From contig CAMURX010000007.1 of assembly GCA_947097615.1 (NCBI GenBank), forward strand, positions 1 through 19,375: DNA of 19,375 nt, given 5' to 3'. A program made the position numbers and the translations under genes. Positions 1-5,701 of this stretch are shown here, piece after piece; position 1 is the stretch's first letter; the number at the start of each line of letters is the position of its first letter. Source of the stretch: an uncultured Neisseria sp. Its GTDB lineage: Bacteria > Pseudomonadota > Gammaproteobacteria > Burkholderiales > Neisseriaceae. The notes below the pieces were generated by a model. The model saw only the letters and a program-made list of their open reading frames with translations. It ran no database searches and had not been told where the DNA came from.

Positions 1-101
1 CCGTTTTCCTGACACAGGATGCGCAGCAGCGGGGCGGCGAACACTGCGCCCAGGGCAAGGCTGGGGCGGCTGTTGCCTGCGATATAGCGGCCTATCCGTT
101 C
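1..101 (-). pseudogene. DUF927 protein, continuation after the galT insert (partial)
   Basis: On the minus strand this edge reads in one frame as ERIGRYIAGNSR, then PSLALGAVFAAPLL and a C-terminal RILCQENG-like stretch running off the window. The A-G-N-S-R segment followed by a hydrophobic AFAAPLL stretch is what follows the N-terminal half in DUF927 proteins, just before the Walker A ATP-binding region, which would lie outside the window. It has no start codon of its own. It joins in frame to the 5' portion at 1579-2316 if 102-1578 is removed, giving W-V-E-R-I-G-R-Y. It is therefore read as the separated 3' part of one gene. Confidence 0.82.
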
Positions 102-204
102 TTTAAACAATTTGAATTTAAATTGAAAAAAATGTATGTTTTGGTAAAGATTCGCCATAAAATAGCCGAGTTTGTTTCACACCACTACACAACGAGTGCC
201 CACC

Positions 205-1239
205 ATGTTCAACCCCGCCGACCACCCCCACCGCCGCTACAACCCCTTGACCGAAAGCTGGATTTTGGTCTCGCCGCATCGCGCCAAACGCCCGTGGCAA
301 GGGCAACAAGAAAAAGCCGACACCGCGCCCAAGCCCGCCCACGACCCCGCCTGCTACCTTTGCCCGCGCAACACGCGCATCAACGGCGAAATCAACCCCG
401 ATTACGCCGAGCCATTTGTGTTCACCAACGATTTCTCCGCGCTCCTGCCCGACACGCCCGCGTTTAGCGACAAAGCCAATCCGCTGTTTCAAAGCCAAAG
501 CGTGCGCGGCATCAGCCGTGTGATTTGCTTTTCGCCCGACCACAGCAAAACCCTGCCACAGCTCACGCAGCCTGAAATTGAGCGCGTGATAGCCGTGTGG
601 CAAGCGCAAGCCGCCGAGCTGGGGCAAAGCTACCGCTGGGTGCAAATTTTTGAAAACAAAGGCGCGGTGATGGGCTGCTCCAACCCGCACCCGCACGGGC
701 AGATTTGGGCGAGCGATTTTCTGCCCGACTTGCCCGCCAAGGCGCACGCCGCGCAGCAAAACTATTTCAGGCTGCATGGCAGCAATTTGCTGCAAGATTA
801 TGCCGCCGAAGAATTGCGCCGCCGCGAACGCATTGTGGTGGAAACTGCGCATTGGCTGGCGGTGGTGCCCTATTGGGCGGCGTGGCCGTTTGAAACGCTG
901 CTGTTGCCCAAATTCGCCGCCCAGCGCATCACCGATTTATCGCCCGCCGAACGCGCCGATTTGGCGTTGGCATTGAAGCAGCTCACCACGCGCTACGACA
1001 ACCTGTTTGAAACCAGCTTCCCCTATTCAATGGGCTGGCACGGCGCGCCATTTGACGGCGAAGCGCACCCCGAATGGACGCTGCACGCGCATTTTTATCC
1101 GCCGCTGTTGCGCTCGGCAACCGTGCGCAAGTTTATGGTGGGCTATGAAATGCTTGCCGAAGCGCAGCGCGATTTAACGGCGGAACAGGCGGCGGAAAGG
1201 TTGGCGGCGTTGTCGCTGGTGCATTATTTGGAGCGGTGA
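205..1239 (+). CDS. galT: Galactose-1-phosphate uridylyltransferase
   Basis: Leloir pathway enzyme: it swaps UMP between UDP-glucose and galactose-1-phosphate through a uridylyl-histidine intermediate, in the cytoplasm. The 344-residue product matches the usual family length (E. coli about 348). Seen: N-terminal [10 protein letters not shown] and [12 protein letters not shown] signatures; a CxxC metal pair at residues 50-53 (CYLC); the active-site HPHG at 162-165, with H164 as the likely nucleophile; and a C-terminal [11 protein letters not shown] that matches the family's HxHxYPP metal/substrate motif. The ATG at 205 is chosen because the family begins just before the DHPHRRYN block; an upstream in-frame ATG at 172 would add 11 unconserved residues. 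No galK or galE neighbours are visible. It lies inside the insert that splits DUF927 and contains two Kingella-type uptake cores (567, 766), both signs of transfer. Confidence 0.96.
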   Translation: MFNPADHPHRRYNPLTESWILVSPHRAKRPWQGQQEKADTAPKPAHDPACYLCPRNTRINGEINPDYAEPFVFTNDFSALLPDTPAFSDKANPLFQSQSVRGISRVICFSPDHSKTLPQLTQPEIERVIAVWQAQAAELGQSYRWVQIFENKGAVMGCSNPHPHGQIWASDFLPDLPAKAHAAQQNYFRLHGSNLLQDYAAEELRRRERIVVETAHWLAVVPYWAAWPFETLLLPKFAAQRITDLSPAERADLALALKQLTTRYDNLFETSFPYSMGWHGAPFDGEAHPEWTLHAHFYPPLLRSATVRKFMVGYEMLAEAQRDLTAEQAAERLAALSLVHYLER

Positions 1240-1504
1240 TTTTTATGGGTGCTATATTCAGAATTTTATTTGTAGCCATATTGGAAATTTTACTCAAAAT
1301 TTGGGAACACCCATCAAAATACAAAACGCCACTATTAATGATGTTTATTTCGTTGGGCGTGTATCTCGTAGGCAGTCGCTTACTGCTTACTCTTCATATA
1401 CAACCACGCCTAGCAGCAATAGTTGTTGCAATAATTTGGTTTGTTTGTTTTATGTGGATATTTTTTCTAACGTCAAACAACAATGACTGATTTTCAGGCT
1501 GCCT
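567..1504. repeat. Three Kingella-type DNA uptake sequence cores in the insert
   Basis: GCAGCCTGAA occurs at 567-576 (plus), 766-775 (minus) and 1493-1502 (minus). The last extends to the full 12-mer AGGCAGCCTGAA (1493-1504), which I recall as the Kingella-type DUS dialect. I found no exact copy elsewhere in the window, where the dialect is GCCGTCTGAA. Chance expectation for a given 10-mer on both strands of 1.5 kb is far below one. Confidence 0.85.
1245..1490 (+). CDS. Small hydrophobic membrane protein of unknown function
   Basis: An 81-residue product with a hydrophobic start (GAIFRILFVAILEILL), a short polar KIWEHPSKYK loop, a second hydrophobic stretch (LLMMFISLGVYLVG) and a third near the C-terminus (IVVAIIWFVCFMWIFFL), suggesting two or three membrane segments. 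ATG 1245 is preferred because GGAG at 1230-1233 sits at good spacing; a GTG at 1236 is too close to that site. It begins 5 bp after the galT stop, so the two are probably cotranscribed. Its codon choice is more A/T-rich than that of galT. I do not recognise the family. Confidence 0.6.
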   Translation: MGAIFRILFVAILEILLKIWEHPSKYKTPLLMMFISLGVYLVGSRLLLTLHIQPRLAAIVVAIIWFVCFMWIFFLTSNNND

Positions 1505-1578
1505 TTGGACAACCCATGAACGCGCAAACCATCTTACCCAACTGGGTCGCGAGCTTTCATTTAAGCATCAGCAAATCA

Positions 1579-2316
1579 TTCAACCCACTGTCCCAAGTCT
1601 CCCGCCACGGAATAAGCTTCTTTTTTGCTGGTGTCGCCGATGTAAATCGTTTTACAGGCGGTTTTGCCGATGATTTCGCCGCCGGGCAACACGTAGGCGG
1701 TAAAGCTGTCGTCCGTCCAGCCGCCGCGTTCGGTAATCTGCCACTGTTCTGCGCTGCCTTCCCATTGCAGATAGTTGGCAAGGGCGGCCATGGTTGCGCC
1801 GTTTTGGTTGACGCCGATGCCGAAGCCGCGCAAAAGTGCCCAGCCCTCACGCGTACCGACGATTTCCAGCGGAAAGGCGGCCTGTTTGGTTTCGGCTCTG
1901 CCGCCGAGGCCGTGGCGCCGATACTCGATAACGCGGTATTCGCCCTCATCCGCGCCCTGACCGCGTCCGACGATTTCCAGCGGGTCGCACAGCCTGACGG
2001 GCGGCTTGTAGTATTCCGTGCCGTCTTTGGTTGTTCCCACGTCGTAAAACCAAACGCCCGCCCGCGTGCCGGTGCGGATGTTTTCAAAATAGGCTTTCAG
2101 CGGCTCGCTGTCGGCACTGCCTATGCCCTGTAAGGCCTCAAAATCGCTTTTCGGGGCGTTTTTGCGCTGTCGGCGGCCTTTGCCCTGCGCAGGGGCTTCC
2201 GCGCCTTCCTGCGCGGCGTTTTGGCCGTCTGAAAGGGATTTTGCGTCCGCGCCTGTATCCGCGCCGCCGTCGAGGCCGTCTGAAAGGCCGTTTTTGCTGT
2301 CTTCGTAATCATTCAT
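1579..2316 (-). pseudogene. DUF927 protein, N-terminal part (interrupted by galT insert)
   Basis: 246 codons from ATG 2316 to the insert junction, where the frame meets a TGA 3 bp into foreign DNA. The N-terminus is low-complexity and contains SDGL peptides encoded by uptake sequences (2224, 2275). From about residue 60 it looks like the DUF927 N-terminal domain (PLKAYFENIRTGTRAGVWFY, then VLPGGEIIG, YIGDTSKKEAYSVAGDLGQW). DUF927 proteins in satellites and plasmids are superfamily-helicase-like ATPases that pair with a primase. The ATPase half is on the other side of the insert (1-101 and beyond). ATG overlaps the primase stop by 4 bp (ATGA), implying translational coupling. As it stands the product would lack the ATPase. 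Confidence 0.85.
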
Positions 2317-3398
2317 GCCGCTGCTCCTTTCGCTACGTTGGCCGCCAGCACGTCCAGCGCGTCCGCGCCCGTGCCGTCAGGCCGCCAGATTCTGAAAGCG
2401 TCCAATTTGCCGTGATAGCGCCGTTGCAGGGCGTAGGCGGCTTTGACGCCCGTTCCCGCCGCGTCGTTGTCGGCGATAACGGCCACTTCGCGGATGTTGT
2501 CGGGCAACACCAGCGAGGCGATGCCGTGGGCACTGCCGCACGCCCACACGGCCACGCCCGAAACGTAGCGGGCGGCAAGGGCGGTTTCTATGCCTTCGCA
2601 CACGGCCAAAACGCCGTTTTCAGGCGCGAACAGGCGGATGGCCGCGCCTTTGAGGCTACCCGCGCCGACGTTGCGCATTTTCTTGACGGGCAGGGCTTGA
2701 CGGGTTTTCGGGTCGAAGATGCGGGCTTTGAAGGGCATGTCGTTCCAGCCCCATTGCAGATAGGTCAGGTGCAGGCCGCAGGGTTCGCCCGCCGCGTTTC
2801 AGAACAGGGCGCACATGGCGGGGAAGTGTCCCAGCGTCTGCCCGTCGTGCCGGTAGGCCGTTTTTTCCAGCCAGCACAAATCGTCGGACACGGGCAGATA
2901 TTCGGGGGCGGGAATGCCCCGGTTGAAAAAGTAGTCGGCCAAATCGGGGGCGCGGGCAAAGGGAGTCCCCGCCTGCCACACGTCCAGCACGCGGCGTAGC
3001 TTCTGCGCCCGCTCCGCGTCGGTATCGGGCGGGGTTTCGCGGCGCGGCGGCAGAGGGCGGGGCGGCTCTTTCAGACGGCCTCCCATGCCCAGCAGGGCGG
3101 CCACGGATGCCACGGATTCGGCAAAGGGGTATCCGAACACCAGCATCAGCAAATCAAAGCCGCTGCCGCCTTCGGGCGTGCATTGGTTGCAGATGAAGCC
3201 GCCGCCGCCCTGATGGTCGGTAAAGCGGAAGCGGTCTTTGCCGCCGCAGGCAGGACAGGGCTGATGCTTGCGGGTGTCCAGCAGGGCGCGGGGAACGCCC
3301 AACGCTTGCAGGATGTCAGGCCAACGCCCGTGCGCGGCGGCTTTGATGTCGGCGAGGCTTGCCCGTGTACGGGCGGGATTTTGTGCGGTTTTTGTCAT
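2313..3398 (-). pseudogene. Zinc-finger/Toprim primase with in-frame TGA
   Basis: The reading frame runs from ATG 3398 (AAAGG 7-8 bases upstream) to 2313 and resembles the priming half of P4-type primases. N-terminal zinc ribbon: CPACGGKDRFRF at residues 48-59 (C48, C51) with CNQC at 70-73. C-terminal Toprim: VCEGIETALAA (acidic Glu) followed by VIADNDAAGTG. A TGA at 2801-2799 stops the frame after residue 199 (...HFPAMCALF); the same frame then continues NAAGEPCGLHLTYLQWGW into the Toprim part, so a single base change (for example CGA to TGA) explains it. The truncated product would keep zinc binding but lose catalysis. A restart at ATG 2738 could make a Toprim-only fragment. It overlaps the DUF927 start. 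True mutation versus sequencing error cannot be told here. Confidence 0.85.
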
Positions 3399-3472
3399 GG
3401 TTTTGCCTTTCGTCAGGCGGCAAACGCCCGCGCTAACGGGCAAATGCCCGTTAACGGCTTTATTTCGGCGTT

Positions 3473-3718
3473 TTAAAGGGGTTTGGAGATAGGGGAAGGG
3501 GTAGCCCTGCCTGTGTGGAGAAATGCGCGGAAAACGCGGTTTTTACGCCGGTACGCGCGGTCGGCACTGCCGCACAGCAGGCACACCGCCCAGCCGCGTG
3601 CCGTCTGAATCAGGGCGAGGCGGGCACAATCGGGGCGGTTGCGCAGCTTGTGCGCCTGTTCGGCGGCTTGGCGCAGGGTGTCGGCGTGTAGTATCGGGAG
3701 GATGCGCGGGCTGTTCAT
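3473..3718 (-). CDS. Small unknown protein of the satellite operon (81 aa)
   Basis: Starts MNSPRILPILHADTLRQAAE and has an amphipathic, Arg-rich character; RLALIQTARGWAVCLLCGS in the middle has one CxxC (CLLC), not enough for a metal-site claim. ATG 3718 overlaps the stop of the upstream gene (ATGA), so it is translationally coupled. A 74-bp gap separates it from the primase start. An in-frame GCCGTCTGAA at 3600 contributes to the coding sequence. The pattern (domain-sized, LxxARxWxVC) resembles the last residues of the 62-aa protein at 4763-4951 (GRTWTVCRVVAGEA), so the two may be distantly related small proteins. Function unknown. Confidence 0.65.
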   Translation of the reverse strand: MNSPRILPILHADTLRQAAEQAHKLRNRPDCARLALIQTARGWAVCLLCGSADRAYRRKNRVFRAFLHTGRATPSPISKPL

Positions 3719-4014
3719 GCGGCTGCCTCCCGTGTCTGCGCGGCTTCGAGGCCGTCTGAAAGGCCGTCTGAAACCCTGTGTTCGGGCAGGCCGCCGCGCT
3801 GGTGTTGTTCGTCTACACGGAACACCAGCCAATCCGTGCCTTTGCCCGTGTACACCATGCCGAAGCGCACGGACGGATAGGCGGCACGCAGGCGGCGCAG
3901 GTATTCCAGCGCGGCTTGTGCGCTGCCCTGTCCGGTATGCGGCACGATGTGCAGCGGCGCGGCGGTTTTCGGCTCGCAGAATGCGGCGGGCGGCAGTTTG
4001 CGGGGTTTAGCCAT
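3715..4014 (-). CDS. Small unknown protein of the satellite operon (99 aa)
   Basis: Begins MAKPRKLPPAAFCEPKTAAP and continues with GSAQAALEYLRRLRAAYPSV, VRFGMVYTGKGTDWLVFRVD and a tail of SDGLSDGLEAAQTREAAA. The SDGLSDGL tail is encoded by two uptake sequences 12 bp apart (3751, 3763), an example of DUS growth inside a coding region. ATG 4014 overlaps the end of the upstream gene by 8 bp and has a GGAGGCGG-type ribosome site just upstream, inside that gene. Not recognised; the WLVFRVD end of the folded part is like that of other small proteins in this operon. Confidence 0.68.
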   Translation of the reverse strand: MAKPRKLPPAAFCEPKTAAPLHIVPHTGQGSAQAALEYLRRLRAAYPSVRFGMVYTGKGTDWLVFRVDEQHQRGGLPEHRVSDGLSDGLEAAQTREAAA

Positions 4015-4411
4015 GTCCGCCTCCTTTCTGCGCTTCTGCGGCCTCTGCGGCGGCGTTTCGGGCGCAGTCGTCGAAGCCTGCGCGGTAGGCCGTCTGAAAC
4101 ACCAGCCGCGCGTTGATTTCGCCCAGTTCGCGCAGCGTGCCGCCGAACTCCCGCGCCATGACGGCGCACAGGCGGGCAACGGCGGGGGCTTCCACGCGGT
4201 GAACTTCGTCGGCGGTTTCGTTGGCCTCTATCAGCCTGCCGACGGTTTCCAGCATGAAGGCAAGGGAGCGGGCGGCGCAGTCGGCGCGTTCGCGCAGGCT
4301 GTCGGCCTCTGCGGATGTCAGGCAGATAACGCCGTCTTCGTCGATGCGGCCGCAGTTTGCCAGCAGGGCGGGCAGGCCGCCCCAGTCGTTCAGGTTCAGC
4401 CTTGCGTCCAT
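4007..4411 (-). CDS. Unknown helical protein of the satellite operon (134 aa)
   Basis: Begins MDARLNLNDWGGLPALLANC and is rich in Ala, Glu and Arg, predicted mostly alpha-helical, with ADSLRERADCAARSLAFMLE and ETVGRLIEANETADEVHRVE; it ends in an Ala/Glu run and QKGGGHG. ATG 4411 is chosen over the longer upstream frame because AAAGGAGGGG lies 7 bases ahead. An uptake sequence (4089) lies in the coding region and gives part of the LVFQTAYRAGF segment. It starts right at the end of the 115-aa gene and overlaps the 99-aa gene. I see no catalytic motif; a regulatory or structural role is possible but not shown. Confidence 0.7.
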   Translation of the reverse strand: MDARLNLNDWGGLPALLANCGRIDEDGVICLTSAEADSLRERADCAARSLAFMLETVGRLIEANETADEVHRVEAPAVARLCAVMAREFGGTLRELGEINARLVFQTAYRAGFDDCARNAAAEAAEAQKGGGHG

Positions 4412-4412
4412 G

Positions 4413-4760
4413 TTATGCCCCTCCTTTGGCCTGATTGCTGCCGAAGCCGAAAACCGCCCAAATGCCGCTTGACAGGCGGTAAAGCATGACAGTTCCGTTA
4501 TCGGGATTTTGTGCCAGCTTGTCGGCCATGGCGCGGGCTTCGGCTTCAATCTTGGAATCGTAAAGAACGGTTATGTGGCGCATGAAATCGCCAATCGGGC
4601 GCGATACCACAAGTTCCACTTTTGGACTGTTCGCGGCTTCCTGAAAAACCGCAAGGCTGAATTCGGCGGGATTGGACACGCCCTTGCTTTGGACGCTGGG
4701 GAATATCTCCGACATCATGAAAATGATGAAATCTTTCATCAGTTTGTCATTGCTGTTCAT
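4413..4760 (-). CDS. Unknown protein of the satellite operon (115 aa)
   Basis: Begins MNSNDKLMKDFIIFMMSEIF, contains FSLAVFQEAANSPKVELVV and SRPIGDFMRHITVLYDSKIE, and ends with YRLSSGIWAVFGFGSNQAKG. The pattern is an alpha/beta domain of about 100 residues with a hydrophobic final strand. ATG 4760 follows GGGGAGG at good spacing and lies 2 bp after the stop of the preceding 62-aa gene; the gene ends just before the start of the 134-aa gene. No family recognised. Its place between the immunity-RNA region and primase is where satellites often carry small accessory proteins. Confidence 0.7.
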   Translation of the reverse strand: MNSNDKLMKDFIIFMMSEIFPSVQSKGVSNPAEFSLAVFQEAANSPKVELVVSRPIGDFMRHITVLYDSKIEAEARAMADKLAQNPDNGTVMLYRLSSGIWAVFGFGSNQAKGGA

Positions 4761-4762
4761 GG

Positions 4763-4951
4763 TTACGCCTCCCCTGCGACAACGCGGCAGACCGTCCAAG
4801 TCCTGCCCTGTTGCACGATGTTGAAACGGTAGGCGGATGCGTCGGATACCGTCAGGCGGTCGATGTAGCGGCAGGCTTCGCGCAGGTTGCGGAAGGTGCG
4901 CAGTTTTTGCGAGATTAAAGGGCGCGAGAATGCGCGGCGGATTTTGGGCAT
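4763..4951 (-). CDS. Small basic protein of the satellite operon (62 aa)
   Basis: Starts MPKIRRAFSRPLISQKLRTF and ends RTWTVCRVVAGEA; strongly basic in its first 30 residues, with LREACRYIDRLTVSDASAYR in the middle. ATG 4951 has AAAGG 10 bases upstream; an in-frame ATG at 4969 would add MKGNNI. The same frame stays open up to an ATG at 5284 that overlaps the alpA stop, giving a possible 173-residue product reading through the immunity-RNA region. That longer frame is like the odd Ash/Icd-type frames annotated over such regions in P4-like elements and may not be a protein. Function unknown. Confidence 0.6.
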   Translation of the reverse strand: MPKIRRAFSRPLISQKLRTFRNLREACRYIDRLTVSDASAYRFNIVQQGRTWTVCRVVAGEA

Positions 4952-4994
4952 GATGTTGTTACCTTTCATACTGGGTCGAAATGCCCACCTACAC

Positions 4995-5192
4995 GCTGCT
5001 AAACGTGAGGGCGGGGCGGACAAAGGCGGGTTAGCAGACCGGGCAGTACGTTCCCGGCAGGCGCAAGGCCTCCCGCCCCTGCCGCCCCGTAGAGAAAGGT
5101 GCAACAAGGGAAAGAATGCAGACGTAAAAATGCCGCCCGATATGGGATAACGGCGGCTTGTCTGCCGTACTGTCTTAGGGCTGCTAAACCCT
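4995..5192 (-). ncRNA. Putative P4-like immunity RNA region (seqA / seqB / seqC)
   Basis: Read on the minus strand: a seqA-like segment (5192-5166) contains GGGTTTAGCAG and, 8 nt later, CAGTACG. Further on, a seqB-like segment (5050-5028) contains CGTACTG and, 6 nt later, CTGCTAACCC, the antiparallel complement of both seqA blocks (7 bp, and 10 bp with one bulged A). A third segment (5004-4995, GTTTAGCAGC) repeats the first block exactly, like seqC. In phage P4 a small CI RNA carrying seqB pairs with seqA and seqC in the nascent leader and terminates transcription. Between seqA and seqB lies a GGCAGG/CCTGCC stem (5056-5061 / 5078-5083). A well-spaced promoter lies directly upstream. Function is inferred from this architecture. 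Confidence 0.7.
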
Positions 5193-5218
5193 GTTGCGCG
5201 ATTGAACGCAACGGGCGG

Positions 5219-5247
5219 ATTGTGCCGCGCCGCATTGCCGCCGTCAA
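5219..5247 (-). promoter_or_regulatory. Sigma70-type promoter ahead of the immunity RNA
   Basis: On the minus strand TTGACG (5247-5242), 17 bp, then CACAAT (5224-5219). Transcription would begin near 5212, about 20 bp before the seqA-like segment. This position matches that of the P4 leader promoter PLE relative to seqA. It overlaps the region just after the alpA stop. Confidence 0.6.
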
Positions 5248-5280
5248 GGGCGGGGGCGGAGAAAACGGGGATGGGGGTGT

Positions 5281-5517
5281 TCATGCCGCTTCTCCTTTGG
5301 TGTAGCCCGCAGCGGCAAGGCGTTTGTCCAGCCATGCTTGCAGGCGGTCGGACGGCCAGCCTACGGCGTTGGCGGCAATGCGCACGCGCGGCGGAAAATC
5401 CGCGTCGTAGCGTGCGGGGTCGTTCGGGTTGCCTTTAGCGTAGACGGCGGCGCGGGAAAGTCCCGTTACCGTCATGACTTCTTTCAGGCGCATTAAGCGG
5501 AAACCGTTTTTTTCCAT
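5281..5517 (-). CDS. AlpA-family DNA-binding regulator
   Basis: A 78-residue protein of the AlpA/phage regulatory family: a winged-helix/MerR-like DNA-binding domain. Seen: FRLMRLKEVMTVTGLSRAAV (helix-turn-helix), a Y-A-K-G-N-P segment, the family-typical DFPPRVRIAANAVGWPSD and RLQAWLDKRLAAAG. Such proteins act as excisionase or transcription activators in satellites; E. coli AlpA controls a P4-like integrase. ATG 5517 is chosen because AGGAG lies 8 bases upstream; the GTG at 5526 is too close. It is first in the leftward operon, and its stop overlaps (ATGA) a possible frame covering the immunity RNA. An inverted-repeat control region lies upstream. Confidence 0.88.
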   Translation of the reverse strand: MEKNGFRLMRLKEVMTVTGLSRAAVYAKGNPNDPARYDADFPPRVRIAANAVGWPSDRLQAWLDKRLAAAGYTKGEAA

Positions 5518-5612
5518 AGTGTTCACTCCTACATGGTTGCAGATGTATTCCCCGTTCCGCTGGTGTTTGCGGCGGGATGCGGCGCATGGTAGGAGCGGGG
5601 GGACGGTGGAGA

Positions 5613-5667
5613 TACCCGATAACGGCGTCAGTTACGGAAGTAACGCCGTTGCTTCCGCCTTCGGGTA
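5613..5667. promoter_or_regulatory. Nested inverted repeats upstream of alpA (candidate operator)
   Basis: Outer arms TACCCGA (5613-5619) and TCGGGTA (5661-5667), inner arms AACGGCGT (5621-5628) and ACGCCGTT (5643-5650), and an innermost TTAC/GTAA (5632-5635 / 5640-5643) form a layered palindrome about 100-150 bp before the alpA start. It may be an operator or a folded 5' leader. No clear -35/-10 pair could be fixed in it. Confidence 0.5.
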
Positions 5668-5671
5668 ATCA

Positions 5672-5699
5672 AAAGGCCGTCTGAATTCAGACGGCCTTT
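5672..5699. terminator. Bidirectional DUS-pair terminator
   Basis: AAAGGCCGTCTGAA directly followed by its reverse complement TTCAGACGGCCTTT: a perfect 28-bp palindrome with A/T ends, 2 bp beyond the stop of the 247-residue gene. Inverted uptake-sequence pairs commonly act as terminators in Neisseria. Confidence 0.75.
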
Positions 5700-5701
5700 C
5701 A

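Larger units (their letters stand above)
102..1578. other. galT-carrying insert interrupting the DUF927 gene
   Basis: About 1477 bp separating two halves of DUF927. The flanking bases are TTC at 99-101 and TTC at 1579-1581 (plus strand), so the event left a 3-bp repeat or used 3-bp microhomology. No convincing terminal inverted repeats and no transposase are visible, so this is not a recognisable insertion sequence. The insert holds galT and a small membrane-protein gene in the opposite orientation to the element. It contains no GCCGTCTGAA but three GCAGCCTGAA copies. Integration of transforming DNA from a donor with another uptake-sequence dialect is the favoured explanation (inference). Confidence 0.78.

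Noticed and set aside
172..204. Upstream in-frame ATG for galT at 172
   Set aside because: It adds 11 residues absent from the family; ATG 205 matches the usual start.
102..1578. Insert as an insertion sequence or transposon
   Set aside because: No transposase and no terminal inverted repeats of useful length; only a 3-bp flanking identity.
3751..3772. Short CRISPR-like direct repeats
   Set aside because: They are two DUS copies with a 2-bp gap, with no spacer structure.
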